From Pseudomonas inefficax (GTDB lineage Bacteria > Pseudomonadota > Gammaproteobacteria > Pseudomonadales > Pseudomonadaceae), in the NCBI RefSeq assembly GCF_900277125.1, contig NZ_OPYN01000043.1, positions 1 to 47,940 of the forward strand: DNA of 47,940 nucleotides. Direction: 5' to 3'. Positions within the stretch are counted from its first letter, which is position 1. Every line of letters starts with the position of its first letter. Shown piece by piece: positions 9,156 through 18,900 of this stretch. The notes beneath the pieces are model-generated. The model was given only the letters and a program-made list of their open reading frames with translations. It had not been told where the DNA came from and searched no databases. The translations under genes and the position numbers were made by a program.

Positions 9156-10223
9156 ATGCTGGACTGGAAAAACCGTGAGGCCAAAGCCGAGCCCCGCGAG
9201 CGTGTCGACGGCCGTGGCGCCGCTGCCCGTAGCTACCTTGGCGGCCTCTGGAGCCGTGCCCTGGGGACCCTGATCGGGTTGTACCTGCTGGTGTGTATCG
9301 GCCTTGGCTGGTACTGGAGCCAGGAGCCGGAGCTGTTCCCGGTGCAGCAGAGCGCCCAGGCTGCAGCCGAGCGCACTGGCCAGCAGATGGTGGTGGGCTA
9401 CACCACTATCGAAACCCTCAAGACCGTGGCCGGCACCTTGCTGAACAAGCCGGGTGGCTACATTTCCAACGACCGCTTCCCGCCAGGGCTGTGGATGGAC
9501 AACATGCCGAGCTGGGAATACGGCGTATTGGTCCAGGTGCGCGACCTGTCCCGCGCCCTGCGCAAGGACTTCGCACGTTCGCAGTCGCAGTCCACCGAAG
9601 ACGCCGACCTGGCCAAGGCCGAGCCGCGTTTCAACTTCGACAACAAGAGCTGGATCCTGCCGTCGAGCGAGTCGGAGTTCGAAGAGGGCATCAAGTCGCT
9701 CACCCGCTACCAGACCCGTCTGGCTGCCGGCGACAAGGGCGCGATCTTCTACACCCGTGCCGATAACCTGAACAACTGGCTGGGTGATGTGGCTACCCGC
9801 CTGGGCTCGCTGTCACAGCGCCTGTCGGCCAGCGTTGGCCGGGTCAAGCTCAACACCACGCTGAAGACCGAGTCGGTGGTCGCCGGCCAGGCGCCGCAGG
9901 TGGACGAGGAGCTGGTGGAAACCCCATGGCTGCAGATCGACAACGTGTTCTACGAAGCCCGTGGCCAGGCTTGGGCGCTGTCGCACCTGCTGCGCGCCAT
10001 CGAGGTGGACTTTGCCGACGTGCTGGCGAAGAAGAACGCCACGGTCAGCGTGCGCCAGATCATCCGTGAGCTGGAAGCCTCGCAGGAAGCACTGTGGAGC
10101 CCGATGGTGCTCAATGGCAGCGGCTTCGGCATGTGGGCCAACCACTCGCTGGTCATGGCCAACTACATTTCCCGGGCCAACGCGGCGGTCATCGACCTGC
10201 GTCAGCTGCTGTCGCAAGGTTGA
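9156..10223 (+). CDS. DUF2333 family membrane-anchored protein
   Basis: Conserved proteobacterial protein of unknown function, 355 residues. One membrane helix near the N-terminus (about residues 35-53, GTLIGLYLLVCIGLGWYW) anchors a soluble, probably periplasmic domain rich in charged helices. The start is the ATG at 9156 with AAGGAC 7 to 12 bases before it. Its stop codon overlaps the start of the NUDIX gene (TGATG), so the two are translationally coupled. The same pair sits between gcbA and yciH in other pseudomonads. No enzymatic motif is visible. Confidence 0.9.
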   Translation: MLDWKNREAKAEPRERVDGRGAAARSYLGGLWSRALGTLIGLYLLVCIGLGWYWSQEPELFPVQQSAQAAAERTGQQMVVGYTTIETLKTVAGTLLNKPGGYISNDRFPPGLWMDNMPSWEYGVLVQVRDLSRALRKDFARSQSQSTEDADLAKAEPRFNFDNKSWILPSSESEFEEGIKSLTRYQTRLAAGDKGAIFYTRADNLNNWLGDVATRLGSLSQRLSASVGRVKLNTTLKTESVVAGQAPQVDEELVETPWLQIDNVFYEARGQAWALSHLLRAIEVDFADVLAKKNATVSVRQIIRELEASQEALWSPMVLNGSGFGMWANHSLVMANYISRANAAVIDLRQLLSQG

Positions 10224-10762
10224 TGATGGCTATCAGCCCGAACGAGGCCGCCCACCGGGCGGCTTCCGACCGAGAACTGGTCACCTGGGTGGACGAAGCC
10301 GACCAGGTGCTGGGGGCCCTGCCCCGCGCCGAACTGCGCGAGCGCGGCCTGATCGGGCGTTGCACGTTCATTCTGCTGTTCAACAGTGCCGGTGAACTGT
10401 GCGTGCACCGGCGCACCTTGAGCAAGGCGCTGTACCCGGGGTACTGGGATGTGGCGGCAGGCGGCATGGTGACGGCAGGGGAGGCGTATGCCGATTCGGC
10501 GGCGCGGGAGCTGGCCGAGGAGCTGGGGATCGACGGTGTAGAGCTGCGTTTTCATGAGCGGTTCTATTTTGACCAGCCGGATAACCACTTGTGGTGTGCG
10601 GTGTATTCGGCGGTGTCGGATGCGCCGTTGCGCTTGCAGCCGGAAGAGGTGAGCGAGGCGCGCTTCATTGGCCTGGAGCAGGCGGAGCAAGAAAGCCTGA
10701 CGAAGCCGTATTGCCCGGACTCGTTGGCGGCGTTGCAGCGCTATAAAGCCAGCCTGACTTAA
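10223..10762 (+). CDS. NUDIX hydrolase
   Basis: Hydrolase of a nucleoside diphosphate linked to another group; the substrate cannot be read from the sequence. 179 residues. The complete NUDIX box GX5EX7REUXEEXGU is present: GMVTAGE, then seven residues, then RELAEELGI. The longer N-terminal region and the YPGYWDVAAGG approach resemble the YfcD/isopentenyl-diphosphate isomerase-like subgroup. The first of two adjacent ATG codons (10223) overlaps the upstream stop; the second at 10226 is equally possible. Confidence 0.9.
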   Translation: MMAISPNEAAHRAASDRELVTWVDEADQVLGALPRAELRERGLIGRCTFILLFNSAGELCVHRRTLSKALYPGYWDVAAGGMVTAGEAYADSAARELAEELGIDGVELRFHERFYFDQPDNHLWCAVYSAVSDAPLRLQPEEVSEARFIGLEQAEQESLTKPYCPDSLAALQRYKASLT

Positions 10763-10767
10763 AGCTG

Positions 10768-10876
10768 GGACCGCGTTGCGGTCCTTTCGCGACACAAGGC
10801 CGCTCCCACAAGGTCCTGCGTACACCGATCAATGTGGGAGCGGCCTTGTGTCGCGAAAGGGCTGCGAAGCAGCCCC
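10768..10876. repeat. Inverted pair of class-1 REP sequences, tails inside
   Basis: Reverse copy 10768-10810 and forward copy 10832-10876, directly after the NUDIX stop. The rest of the 317-base gap before yciH (10763-11079) holds a promoter and a structured leader, listed next. Confidence 0.9.
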
Positions 10877-10924
10877 GGTACCCTGATAGTCGCAAAACAT
10901 TCGCAAAATGCCGCATTCCGGTAC

Positions 10925-10953
10925 TTAGCAACAGCCGGATTTATCGTTACACT
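10925..10953 (+). promoter_or_regulatory. Candidate sigma-70 promoter of yciH
   Basis: TTAGCA (10925-10930) and TACACT (10948-10953) are 17 bases apart. The predicted transcript would have a leader of about 120 bases before the GTG start at 11080. Confidence 0.45.
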
Positions 10954-11021
10954 GCGCGCCCTTTTCGGGCTGCCGCAGGTCTTGCGGTGGTAGCGCCGCC
11001 CCTGCCAGAGTGGGGCTTCGC

Positions 11022-11056
11022 GGTCGGGCTCAACCCCCTGGGGCCGACCAGTTTTT
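11022..11056 (+). other. Terminator-like hairpin in the yciH leader
   Basis: GGTCGG (11022-11027) pairs with CCGACC (11044-11049), followed by AG and five T. A competing small hairpin GGG-CTCAA-CCC (11026-11036) overlaps it. It lies only 24 bases before the start codon, so it resembles an attenuator. Function is inferred. Confidence 0.35.
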
Positions 11057-11079
11057 GTCCTCAGCACAGAGGAACAAAA

Positions 11080-11451
11080 GTGGCCAAGAAAGCTTCTTCC
11101 TTCGCCGCCCTTGGCGGTCTCGTTTACTCCACCGACGCCGGTCGGCACTGCCCCGACTGTGGCCAGCCGGTGGATGCCTGTACCTGCAAGCAGCAGGTCA
11201 TCCCCGAAGGCGATGGCATTGCCCGTGTGCGCCGCGAAAGCAAGGGCCGCGGCGGCAAGACCGTGACCACCGTCACCGGCGTGCCGCTGCCGCTCGACCA
11301 GCTCAAGGAGCTGGCCACTACCCTCAAGCGCCGTTGCGGTACCGGTGGCGCCCTGAAGGATGGGGTCATCGAAATCCAGGGCGACCATGTCGAGCTGCTG
11401 ATCGGTGAGCTGACCAAGCAGGGCTTCAAGGCGAAAAAGTCCGGCGGCTGA
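11080..11451 (+). CDS. yciH: SUI1/eIF1-family translation factor YciH
   Basis: Small bacterial homologue of eukaryotic initiation factor eIF1; in E. coli YciH affects start-site fidelity on the 30S subunit. 123 residues: an N-terminal cysteine cluster CPDCGQPVDACTC (about 24-36, possibly zinc-binding) followed by the SUI1 domain (about 45-120) with GRGGKTVTTVTGVPL and KRRCGTGGALKDGVIEIQGD. The start is a GTG with AGAGGA six to eleven bases upstream; the frame extends further back only through REP and leader sequence. Confidence 0.92.
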   Translation: MAKKASSFAALGGLVYSTDAGRHCPDCGQPVDACTCKQQVIPEGDGIARVRRESKGRGGKTVTTVTGVPLPLDQLKELATTLKRRCGTGGALKDGVIEIQGDHVELLIGELTKQGFKAKKSGG

Positions 11452-11603
11452 TGCGGCCACGCGATTTTTTGCCCAGTGCTTTCTAAACTCGTTGCCATGA
11501 CCAGGGTCTACCCCAGGGCACGGACGAATCGTCATTTTTGGCTTTTACACTGCGCCCGCCACCTTGCGGGGCAGTGTCTTCGACTTATCTATAGGGGACT
11601 TGA

Positions 11604-13517
11604 ATGTCCGTACGACGCACACGCAAAGACGATGGTAGCCAATGGACCGTGGCCGACAGCCGCAGTGTTTATGGTATCCGCCATTGGGGCGCTGGTTATT
11701 TCGCCATCAATGAAGCCGGGCGCGTCGAAGTGCGCCCCAACGGCCCGAAAAGTGCACCGATCGACCTGTTCGAACAGGTCGACGAATTGCGCCAGAGCGG
11801 CTTGTCGCTGCCATTGCTGGTGCGCTTCCCCGACATTCTGCAGGACCGCGTGCGCCAGCTGACCGGCGCTTTCGATGCCAACATCGCGCGCCTGGAATAC
11901 CAGAGCAAGTACACCGCGCTGTACCCGATCAAGGTCAACCAGCAGGAAGCGGTGGTGGAGAACATCATCGCCACGCAGAACGTCTCCATCGGCCTGGAAG
12001 CCGGCTCCAAGCCTGAGCTGCTGGCGGTGCTGGCGCTGGCACCGAAGGGCGGCACCATCGTCTGCAACGGCTACAAGGACCGCGAGTTCATCCGCCTGGC
12101 GCTGATGGGCCAGAAGCTTGGCCACAACGTGTTCATCGTCATCGAGAAAGAGTCGGAAGTGGCTCTGGTGATCGAGGAGGCCGCCGAGCTCAAGGTCAAG
12201 CCGCAGGTCGGCCTGCGCGTGCGCCTGTCGTCGCTGGCTTCGAGCAAGTGGGCCGACACCGGCGGCGAGAAGTCCAAATTCGGCTTGTCCGCCGCCCAGC
12301 TTATTTCGGTGGTACAGCGCTTCCGCGATGCCGGCCTGGACCAGGGTATCCGCCTGCTGCACTTCCACATGGGCTCGCAGATCGCCAACCTGGCCGACTA
12401 CCAGCACGGCTTCAAGGAAGCCATCCGTTACTACGGTGAGCTGCGTGCGCTGGGCCTGCCGGTCGACCATATCGATGTGGGCGGCGGTTTGGGCGTGGAC
12501 TACGACGGTACCCACTCGCGCAATGCCAGCTCGATCAACTACGACATGGACGACTACGCTGGCGTGGTGGTGGGCATGCTCAAGGAGTTCTGCGACGCGC
12601 AGGGCCTGCCGCACCCGCACATCTTCTCGGAGAGCGGCCGTTCGCTGACCGCGCACCACGCCATGCTGGTCATCCAGGTGACCGACGTCGAGAAGCACAA
12701 CGACGACGTGCCGACCATCGAGAACAAGGAAGCCCTGCCCGAGACCGTGCAGTGGCTGGTCGACCTGCTCGGCCCGACCGACATCGAGATGGTGACCGAG
12801 ACCTACTGGCGCGCCACCCACTACATGGGTGACGTGGCTGCGCAGTATGCCGATGGCAAGATCAGCCTGGCCGAGAAGGCCCTGGCCGAGCAGTGCTACT
12901 TTGCCGTGTGCCGCCGCCTGCACAACTCGCTGAAAGCCCGCCAGCGCTCGCACCGCCAGGTGCTGGACGAGCTGAACGACAAGCTGGCCGACAAGTACAT
13001 CTGCAACTTCTCTGTGTTCCAGAGCCTGCCGGACACCTGGGCCATCGGCCAGGTACTGCCGATCATCCCGCTGCACCGCCTGGACGAAGAGCCGATGCGT
13101 CGTGCCGTGCTGCAGGACCTGACCTGCGACTCCGACGGCAAGATCAACCAGTACGTCGACGAGCAGAGCATCGAGACCAGCATGCCGGTGCATGCGGTGA
13201 AGGAGGGCGAGGACTACCTGCTGGGTGTATTCCTGGTCGGTGCGTACCAGGAAATCCTTGGTGACATGCACAACCTGTTTGGCGACACCGACTCGGTGAA
13301 CATCTACCAGAATGCCGACGGTAGCGTGTACCACGCCGGTATCGAGACCCACGACACCATCGAGGACATGCTGCGCTACGTGCACCTGTCGCCGGAGGAA
13401 TTGATGACGCACTACCGTGACAAGGTGGCCAGCGCCAGGATCACCGCGCGTGAGCGGACCCAGTACCTGGATGCCCTGCGCCTTGGTCTGACCCGGTCGT
13501 CGTATCTGTCGTCATGA
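11604..13517 (+). CDS. speA: Biosynthetic arginine decarboxylase
   Basis: PLP-dependent decarboxylation of arginine to agmatine, first step of the agmatine route to putrescine. 637 residues, family length (E. coli about 630-660). The PLP lysine is K110 in YPIKVNQQ; the phosphate-binding [14 protein letters not shown] and the catalytic-cysteine segment [15 protein letters not shown] are both visible, as is the long helical insertion typical of the biosynthetic enzyme. The start ATG follows TAGGGGACTT. The 152-base gap upstream holds a TACACT element (11546-11551) and a small GC hairpin. Confidence 0.97.
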   Translation: MSVRRTRKDDGSQWTVADSRSVYGIRHWGAGYFAINEAGRVEVRPNGPKSAPIDLFEQVDELRQSGLSLPLLVRFPDILQDRVRQLTGAFDANIARLEYQSKYTALYPIKVNQQEAVVENIIATQNVSIGLEAGSKPELLAVLALAPKGGTIVCNGYKDREFIRLALMGQKLGHNVFIVIEKESEVALVIEEAAELKVKPQVGLRVRLSSLASSKWADTGGEKSKFGLSAAQLISVVQRFRDAGLDQGIRLLHFHMGSQIANLADYQHGFKEAIRYYGELRALGLPVDHIDVGGGLGVDYDGTHSRNASSINYDMDDYAGVVVGMLKEFCDAQGLPHPHIFSESGRSLTAHHAMLVIQVTDVEKHNDDVPTIENKEALPETVQWLVDLLGPTDIEMVTETYWRATHYMGDVAAQYADGKISLAEKALAEQCYFAVCRRLHNSLKARQRSHRQVLDELNDKLADKYICNFSVFQSLPDTWAIGQVLPIIPLHRLDEEPMRRAVLQDLTCDSDGKINQYVDEQSIETSMPVHAVKEGEDYLLGVFLVGAYQEILGDMHNLFGDTDSVNIYQNADGSVYHAGIETHDTIEDMLRYVHLSPEELMTHYRDKVASARITARERTQYLDALRLGLTRSSYLSS

Positions 13518-13522
13518 AGCTC

Positions 13523-13680
13523 GGGGGCCGCTTTGCGGCCCATCGCGACACAAGGCCGCTCCTACAGGGGACCGCGAAACCACATGGAATTGCGATATCA
13601 CGGGAAATCGCGAAACCACATGGGGCGCGATCTGTTGTAGGAGCGGCCTTGTGTCGCGATCTGAGGGCGCAGCCCTCACC
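13523..13680. repeat. Left REP pair of the RAYT cassette
   Basis: Reverse copy 13523-13567 has the GGGCCGCAAAGCGGCCC head pointing away from the transposase. Forward copy 13635-13680 has a different head, TGAGGGCGCAGCCCTCA, pointing toward it. Both have the TGTAGGAGC tail and CGCGAT junction. The spacer contains two copies of CGCGAAACCACATGG at 13573-13587 and 13609-13623. Confidence 0.9.
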
Positions 13681-13763
13681 GCGTCATACTCGGTAATGAT
13701 CCACCGGCGATGTCCTTCATCGCTACGCCTATCCTGTGAATGCAATGTTCAAAGGAAGTCGAC

Positions 13764-14219
13764 ATGGATCCTCACGGCAACCATCGCTTGCGCCAAGGGC
13801 GCTTTTCAGAGCCAGGCCGGCTCTACCTGCTAACCACCATCACACGCCATCGCCTCCCGTTGTTCGAGAACCTCTGGTTTGCGCGTTCGGCCATTCATCA
13901 ATTGCGGCTGAGTGATCGAGAGGGGAGTTGCCGTTCGCTAGCCTGGGTCTTGATGCCGGACCATTTGCATTGGCTGATCGAGCTCGGCCCGACCAGCCTG
14001 GGTAAACTCATGTGTGCCTTCAAGTCGCGAAGCAGTTGCGCGCTCTACCGTAAAGGTGCCGAGCGACAACACATCTGGCAGCCCGGCTTTTATGACCGGG
14101 CGCTGCGCAAGGAGGAGGATGTGAAGGCCGCTGCTCGCTATATCATCGCCAACCCGATTCGGGCTGGCCTGGTGCGGCGGGCTGGCGAGTATCCACATTG
14201 GGATTGTGTGTGGCTGTAA
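13764..14219 (+). CDS. REP-associated tyrosine transposase (RAYT)
   Basis: Y1-HUH single-strand endonuclease of the TnpA-REP/RAYT group, thought to cut and spread REP sequences. 151 residues. It has the LMPDHLHWLIEL motif with H67 and H69 as the HUH pair, the IWQPGFYDRALRKEEDV segment, and the C-terminal AARYIIANPIRAGLV helix with candidate nucleophile Y126. An upstream ATG at 13740 is in frame, but AAAGGAAG lies 6 bases before the ATG at 13764, which I prefer. REP pairs lie 83 bases upstream and 8 bases downstream. No truncation is seen. Confidence 0.93.
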   Translation: MDPHGNHRLRQGRFSEPGRLYLLTTITRHRLPLFENLWFARSAIHQLRLSDREGSCRSLAWVLMPDHLHWLIELGPTSLGKLMCAFKSRSSCALYRKGAERQHIWQPGFYDRALRKEEDVKAAARYIIANPIRAGLVRRAGEYPHWDCVWL

Positions 14220-14227
14220 ATCCGCAG

Positions 14228-14347
14228 GTGAGGGCTTCGCCCTCATTTCGCGACACAAGGCCGCTCCTACAGGAGATCGCGATACCGTGCCGTACCGCAA
14301 TCCATGTAGGAGCGGCCTTGCGTCGCGATGGGCCGCAAAGCGGCCCC
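14228..14347. repeat. Right REP pair of the RAYT cassette
   Basis: Reverse copy 14228-14272 has the TGAGGGCGAAGCCCTCA head next to the RAYT stop. Forward copy 14304-14347 (with CGTCGCGATGGG) has the GGGCCGCAAAGCGGCCC head outward. It ends 4 bases before the MATE stop codon. Confidence 0.9.
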
Positions 14348-14351
14348 GGCA

Positions 14352-15689
14352 TTACTGAATCCACTCACCTTTTTCCTGCAGCCGCCACCCCACCCACCCC
14401 AACGTCACCGCCCGCAACGCCATGAACCCGAGAAACGCCAACCACAACCCATGGTTGCCCAACCCACCCATGAGCACTCCCAACGGCAGCGCAATCACCA
14501 CCGACACCAGCATTGCATTGCGCATCTCCCGCGCCCGGGTCGCGCCAATGAACAGCCCATCCAGCAAGTAGCTCCATACCGCAATCAACGGCAGCAATGC
14601 CAGGTACGGCAGGTACGGATAAGCCGCTGCCCGCACGCTCTCGATGTCGGTCTGCAAATCGATGAACAGGTGCCCTCCCAGCAGGAACAACCCGGCAAAC
14701 CCCACGCTGGTGATCAGCGACCAGCCACAGGCCACCACCAGCGAGCGGCGCAGGGTGTCACGGTCGCGGGCGCCGATGGCATGGCCGCAAAGCGCCTCCA
14801 ACGCATGCGCCAACCCGTCAAGCGCATACGCAGTCAGCAGCAGGCCGTTGAGTATCAGGGCATTGGCCGCCACCGTGGCTTCGCCCAGGCGAGCGCCTTG
14901 CACGGTGATCAGCAGGAACACCAGTTGCAATGCCAGGCTGCGCAGGAAGATGTCGCGGTTCACCGCCAGCAGCGGCCGCCAGGCCTGCCAGCGCTTGAGC
15001 GCCGCCCATACGATTTGCCCTGGGTAGGCACGCAAGGCCGGGCGTGTCAGGGCCAGGCCGAGCAGGGCAGCGCTCCATTCGGCAATCACCGACGCCCGCG
15101 CCGAACCCAGCACGCCCCAGTTCAGGCCAAGCACGAACCACAGGTTCAAGGCGATGTTCAGCAGGTTGGTGGTCAGCAGGATGGCCAGCGGAGCCCTGGC
15201 GTTCTGGGTGCCGAGGAACCAGCCGACCAGGGCGTAGCTGGCCAATGCTGCCGGCAGGCCGAGCAGGCGGGTATGGAAGAAGTCTTCGGTGGCTTGCTGC
15301 AGAGCCGCGCTGGGTTGCATCGCGTGCAACGCCAGCTGGCTGAAGGGCAGCGCCAGCAGGCCGATCAGCAGGGCGAAGCCGACCGCCAGCAGTAGCCCTT
15401 GTACCAGCACCTGACGCAACGCTGCACCGTCGCCACGGCCGGCGGCCTGGGCGGCGAAACCGGTGGAACCCATGCGCAGGAAGCCCATCAGGCCGACCAT
15501 GAAGGTAAACAGCGTGGCGCCCACGGCCACGGCACCCAACTGGTGGGCATGCGGGAGGTGGCCGATGACCGTGCTGTCGACCAGGGCTACCAGCGGCACG
15601 GAGATGTTGGACAGGATCATCGGAGCGGCCAGGGCCCAGACCTTGTGGTGGGTGGGGCGGTGGCGCCAGTCGGTGGTCAATGAGGTCAT
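14352..15689 (-). CDS. MATE-family efflux protein, DinF-like
   Basis: Inner-membrane cation-coupled exporter of cationic compounds. 445 residues and about twelve predicted membrane helices in two homologous halves, each opening with the family pattern (APMILSNISVPLVALVDSTVIGH in the first half). The N-terminal Asp in LVDSTVIG is typical of the DinF branch. The ATG at 15689 gives MTSLTTDWRHRPTHHKVW; the in-frame extension upstream is REP sequence. Substrate unknown. Transcribed alone, divergent from the alpha-2-macroglobulin gene. Confidence 0.92.
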   Translation of the reverse strand: MTSLTTDWRHRPTHHKVWALAAPMILSNISVPLVALVDSTVIGHLPHAHQLGAVAVGATLFTFMVGLMGFLRMGSTGFAAQAAGRGDGAALRQVLVQGLLLAVGFALLIGLLALPFSQLALHAMQPSAALQQATEDFFHTRLLGLPAALASYALVGWFLGTQNARAPLAILLTTNLLNIALNLWFVLGLNWGVLGSARASVIAEWSAALLGLALTRPALRAYPGQIVWAALKRWQAWRPLLAVNRDIFLRSLALQLVFLLITVQGARLGEATVAANALILNGLLLTAYALDGLAHALEALCGHAIGARDRDTLRRSLVVACGWSLITSVGFAGLFLLGGHLFIDLQTDIESVRAAAYPYLPYLALLPLIAVWSYLLDGLFIGATRAREMRNAMLVSVVIALPLGVLMGGLGNHGLWLAFLGFMALRAVTLGWVGWRLQEKGEWIQ

Positions 15690-15710
15690 CGGGTGTCCTG
15701 GGGAATTCTG

Positions 15711-15830
15711 GGGCTGCTGCGCAGCCCTTTCGCGACACAAGGCCGCTCCCACAGGGATCGTGTAAACCGGAAGCCTGTGCAGTACCTGTGGGAGCGGCCT
15801 TGCGTCGCGAAAGGGGCGCAAAGCGCCCCC
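15711..15830. repeat. Inverted pair of class-1 REP sequences, tails inside
   Basis: Reverse copy 15711-15753 and forward copy 15787-15830 (CTTGCGTCGCG variant). It occupies about half of the 248-base divergent gap between the MATE gene and the alpha-2-macroglobulin gene, so the promoters there must lie close to the REPs. Confidence 0.9.
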
Positions 15831-15937
15831 GCTTTTCTAAATTGCCAGCAGTGTACCGGCCATGCAGCTAATTCGCGCGACCATAGTTGCGCTATAGTTG
15901 CTGCCCTCACGTACACGCTGCCTAAGAGTTCTACTCC

Positions 15938-18900
15938 ATGTTCAACAAAGGATTGTTGCTGGCCTGCGCGCTGGCTTTGCTCAGTGCCTGTGACTCTTCG
16001 ACGCCGGACAAGCCGGCGCCATCCGAAAAACCGGCGGCCACAGCGCCCGCCGCCGCCCCGGCTCCCCAGCGCGAAGACCCGGCTGTACTCGCCAAACGCT
16101 ACGAGGGCCGCGAGCTGACGGTGCTGGATGTCTCCGAAGTGCAGCTCGATGGCGCTGCAACGCTGTCGATCAGCTTCTCCGCGCCGCTGGATGCCAAGCA
16201 GGATCTCGCCAGCAAAGTGCATCTGGTCGATACCGTCAAAGGCAAGCTCGACGGCGCCTGGGAGCTTTCCGACAACCAGATGGAGCTGCGCCTGCGCCAC
16301 CTGGAGCCGCAGCGCAAACTGGTGTTGACCGTCGACAAGGGCCTGCTGGCCGTCAACGGCAAGCAGCTGGACAGCGAGTCGATAACCCGCCTGGAAACCC
16401 GCGACATGCAGCCGACCATCGGCTTCGCCAGCCGCGGTTCGCTGCTGCCCACGCGCCTGGCCGAAGGCCTGCCTGTAATCGCGCTCAACGTCGACAAGGT
16501 CGATGTCGAGTTCTTCCGCGTGAAGCCGGACATGCTCTCGACCTTCCTGGCCAACTGGGGGCGTAACAGCAGCCTGTACTACTACCAGTCCAAGGAAACC
16601 CTGGACATGGCCGAGCTGGTCTACAGCGGCCGCTTCGACCTCAACCCTGCCCGCAACACCCGCGAGACCGTGCTGCTGCCGATCGCCGGCATCAAGCCGT
16701 TGCAGGAGCCAGGCGTGTACCTGGCGGTGATGCGTGCCTCGGGCACCTACGACTACTCGCAGCCAGCGACGCTGTTCACCCTCAGTGACATCGGTGTGTC
16801 CGCGCATCGCTACCGCGACCGCCTCGACGTGTTCGTCCAGGCCCTGGAAGGTGGCAAGGCAATGAACGGCGTCAACCTGGAAATCCATGACGACAAGGGC
16901 AAGCTGCTGGCCCAGGCCAGCACCGATAGCGATGGCCACGCCCAGCTGCCGATCACGCCAAAGGCCGACACCCTGATCGCCACCCAGGGTGTGCACACCA
17001 CTCTGCTGCGCCTGAGCAGCGCGGCGCTGGACCTAGCCGAGTTCGACATCACCGGCCCGCAGGCCAACCCGCTGCAGTTCTTCATCTTCGGCCCGCGTGA
17101 CTTGTATCGCCCCGGTGAAACGGTGTTGCTCAACGGCCTGCTGCGCGACCAGGACGGTAAGCCGGTCAAGGCTCAGCCGGTGAGCGTGGAAGTGCGTCGC
17201 CCGGACGAGCAGGTCAGCCGCAAGTTCGTCTGGGAAGCCGACGGCAATGGCCTGTACCAATACCAGCTGCAGCTGGCCAGCGAGGCCCCGACCGGCCGCT
17301 GGCAACTGCTGCTCGACCTGGGTGGCGGGCGCAAGCAGGTGTATGAATTCCTCGTCGAAGATTTCCTGCCCGAGCGCCTGGCGCTGGAACTCAAGGGCAG
17401 CAGCAAACCGTTGTCTCCGGATCAGGATGCGCGCATCCAGGTCAATGGCCGTTACCTCTACGGCGCCCCGGCTGCCGGCAACCGCCTTAGCGGCCAGGCC
17501 TATGTTCGCCCGCTGCGCGAGGCGGTACCGGCGCTGCCTGGCTACCAGTTCGGCTCGGTCACCGAAACCGAGCTGAACCAGGACCTGGAGCTGGACGAAG
17601 TCACCCTCGACCAGGCCGGCAAGGCCGTAGTCGACATCGAAAGCCGCTGGGCCGAAGCCCGCTCGCCGCTGCAACTGACCGTGCAAGCCAGCCTGCAGGA
17701 GTCGGGAGGCCGGCCGATCACCCGGCGCCTGGAACAACCCATCTGGCCGGCCGAGCGCCTGCCGGGCCTGCGCGGCCTGTTCGACGGCGAAGAAACCGAC
17801 AGTGACGGGCCGGTGGAGTTCGAGTTCCTGGTGGCCGACCGCAACGGCAAGAAGCTGGCGGCCAACGACCTCAAGGTGCGGCTGATACGCGAGCGCCGCG
17901 ACTACTACTGGAACTACTCGCAAAGCGATGGCTGGAGCTACGCCTATAACGAGAAATTCCTCACCCAGAGCGAAGAGACCGTAAGCGTCAAGGCCGGCTC
18001 CACCGCCAAGCTGAGCTTCCAGGTGGAATGGGGCCCGTACCGTGTCGAGGTGGAAGACCCGCAGACCGGCCTGGTGTCCAGCGCGCGCTTCTGGGCCGGC
18101 TATCGCGCCCAGGACAACGCCGAAGGCGGTGCGGTGCGGCCGGACCAGGTCAAGCTGGCGCTGGACAAACCGGCATACGCTGACGGCGCTACCGCCAAGG
18201 TTACTGTGACCCCACCCGCAGCCGGCAGTGGCTACCTGATGATCGAGTCCAGCGATGGCCCGCTGTGGTGGCAGGAGATCGACGTGCCCGCCGAGGGCAA
18301 GACGTTCGATGTGGAGCTGGACAAGCAGTGGGCACGCCACGACCTGTACATCAGCGCGCTGGTGATCCGCCCGGGTGAGCGCAAGGCCAACGCCACGCCG
18401 AAACGCGCGGTAGGCGTGCTGCACCTGCCGCTGAACCGCGCCGAACGCAAGTTGGCGGTGAGCCTGCAGGCACCGGAGAAAATACGCCCGAAACAGCCGC
18501 TGACCGTGAAGGTCAAGGCTGCAAATGCCGATGGCAGCGTGCCCAAACAGGTGCATGTGCTGTTGTCTGCGGTGGATGTGGGCATCCTCAACATCACCGA
18601 CTTCAAGACACCCGACCCGTTCGCCAGCCTGTTCGGGCGCAAGGCCTACGGTGCTGATCAGCTGGATATCTACGGCCAGTTGATCGAAGCCGGCCAGGGC
18701 CGCCTGGCCAGCCTGGCATTTGGCGGTGACGCGGCGATGGCCAAGGGTGGCAAGCGCCCCAACACCACGGTGACCATCGTCGCCCAGCAGAGCCTGCCGG
18801 TGACCCTGGACGACAAGGGCGAGGGCCAGGCCACGGTCGATATCCCCGACTTCAATGGCGAACTGCGGCTGATGGCCCAGGCTTGGACCGAGGAACAGTT

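Larger units (their letters stand above)
13523..14347 (+). mobile_element. REP/RAYT cassette with mirror-symmetric REP flanks
   Basis: A RAYT gene bracketed by two REP pairs. Transposase-proximal REPs on both sides carry the GAGGGC...GCCCTC head facing inward. Distal REPs on both sides carry the GGGCCGCAAAGCGGCCC head facing outward. The boundaries are set by the outermost REP heads; whether the unit moves as a whole is an inference. Confidence 0.7.

Noticed and set aside
11589..13412. 607-residue minus-strand open frame opposite speA
   Set aside because: Shadow of speA; composition (Val, His, Gln, Ala runs) is typical of antisense reading and no family is recognisable.
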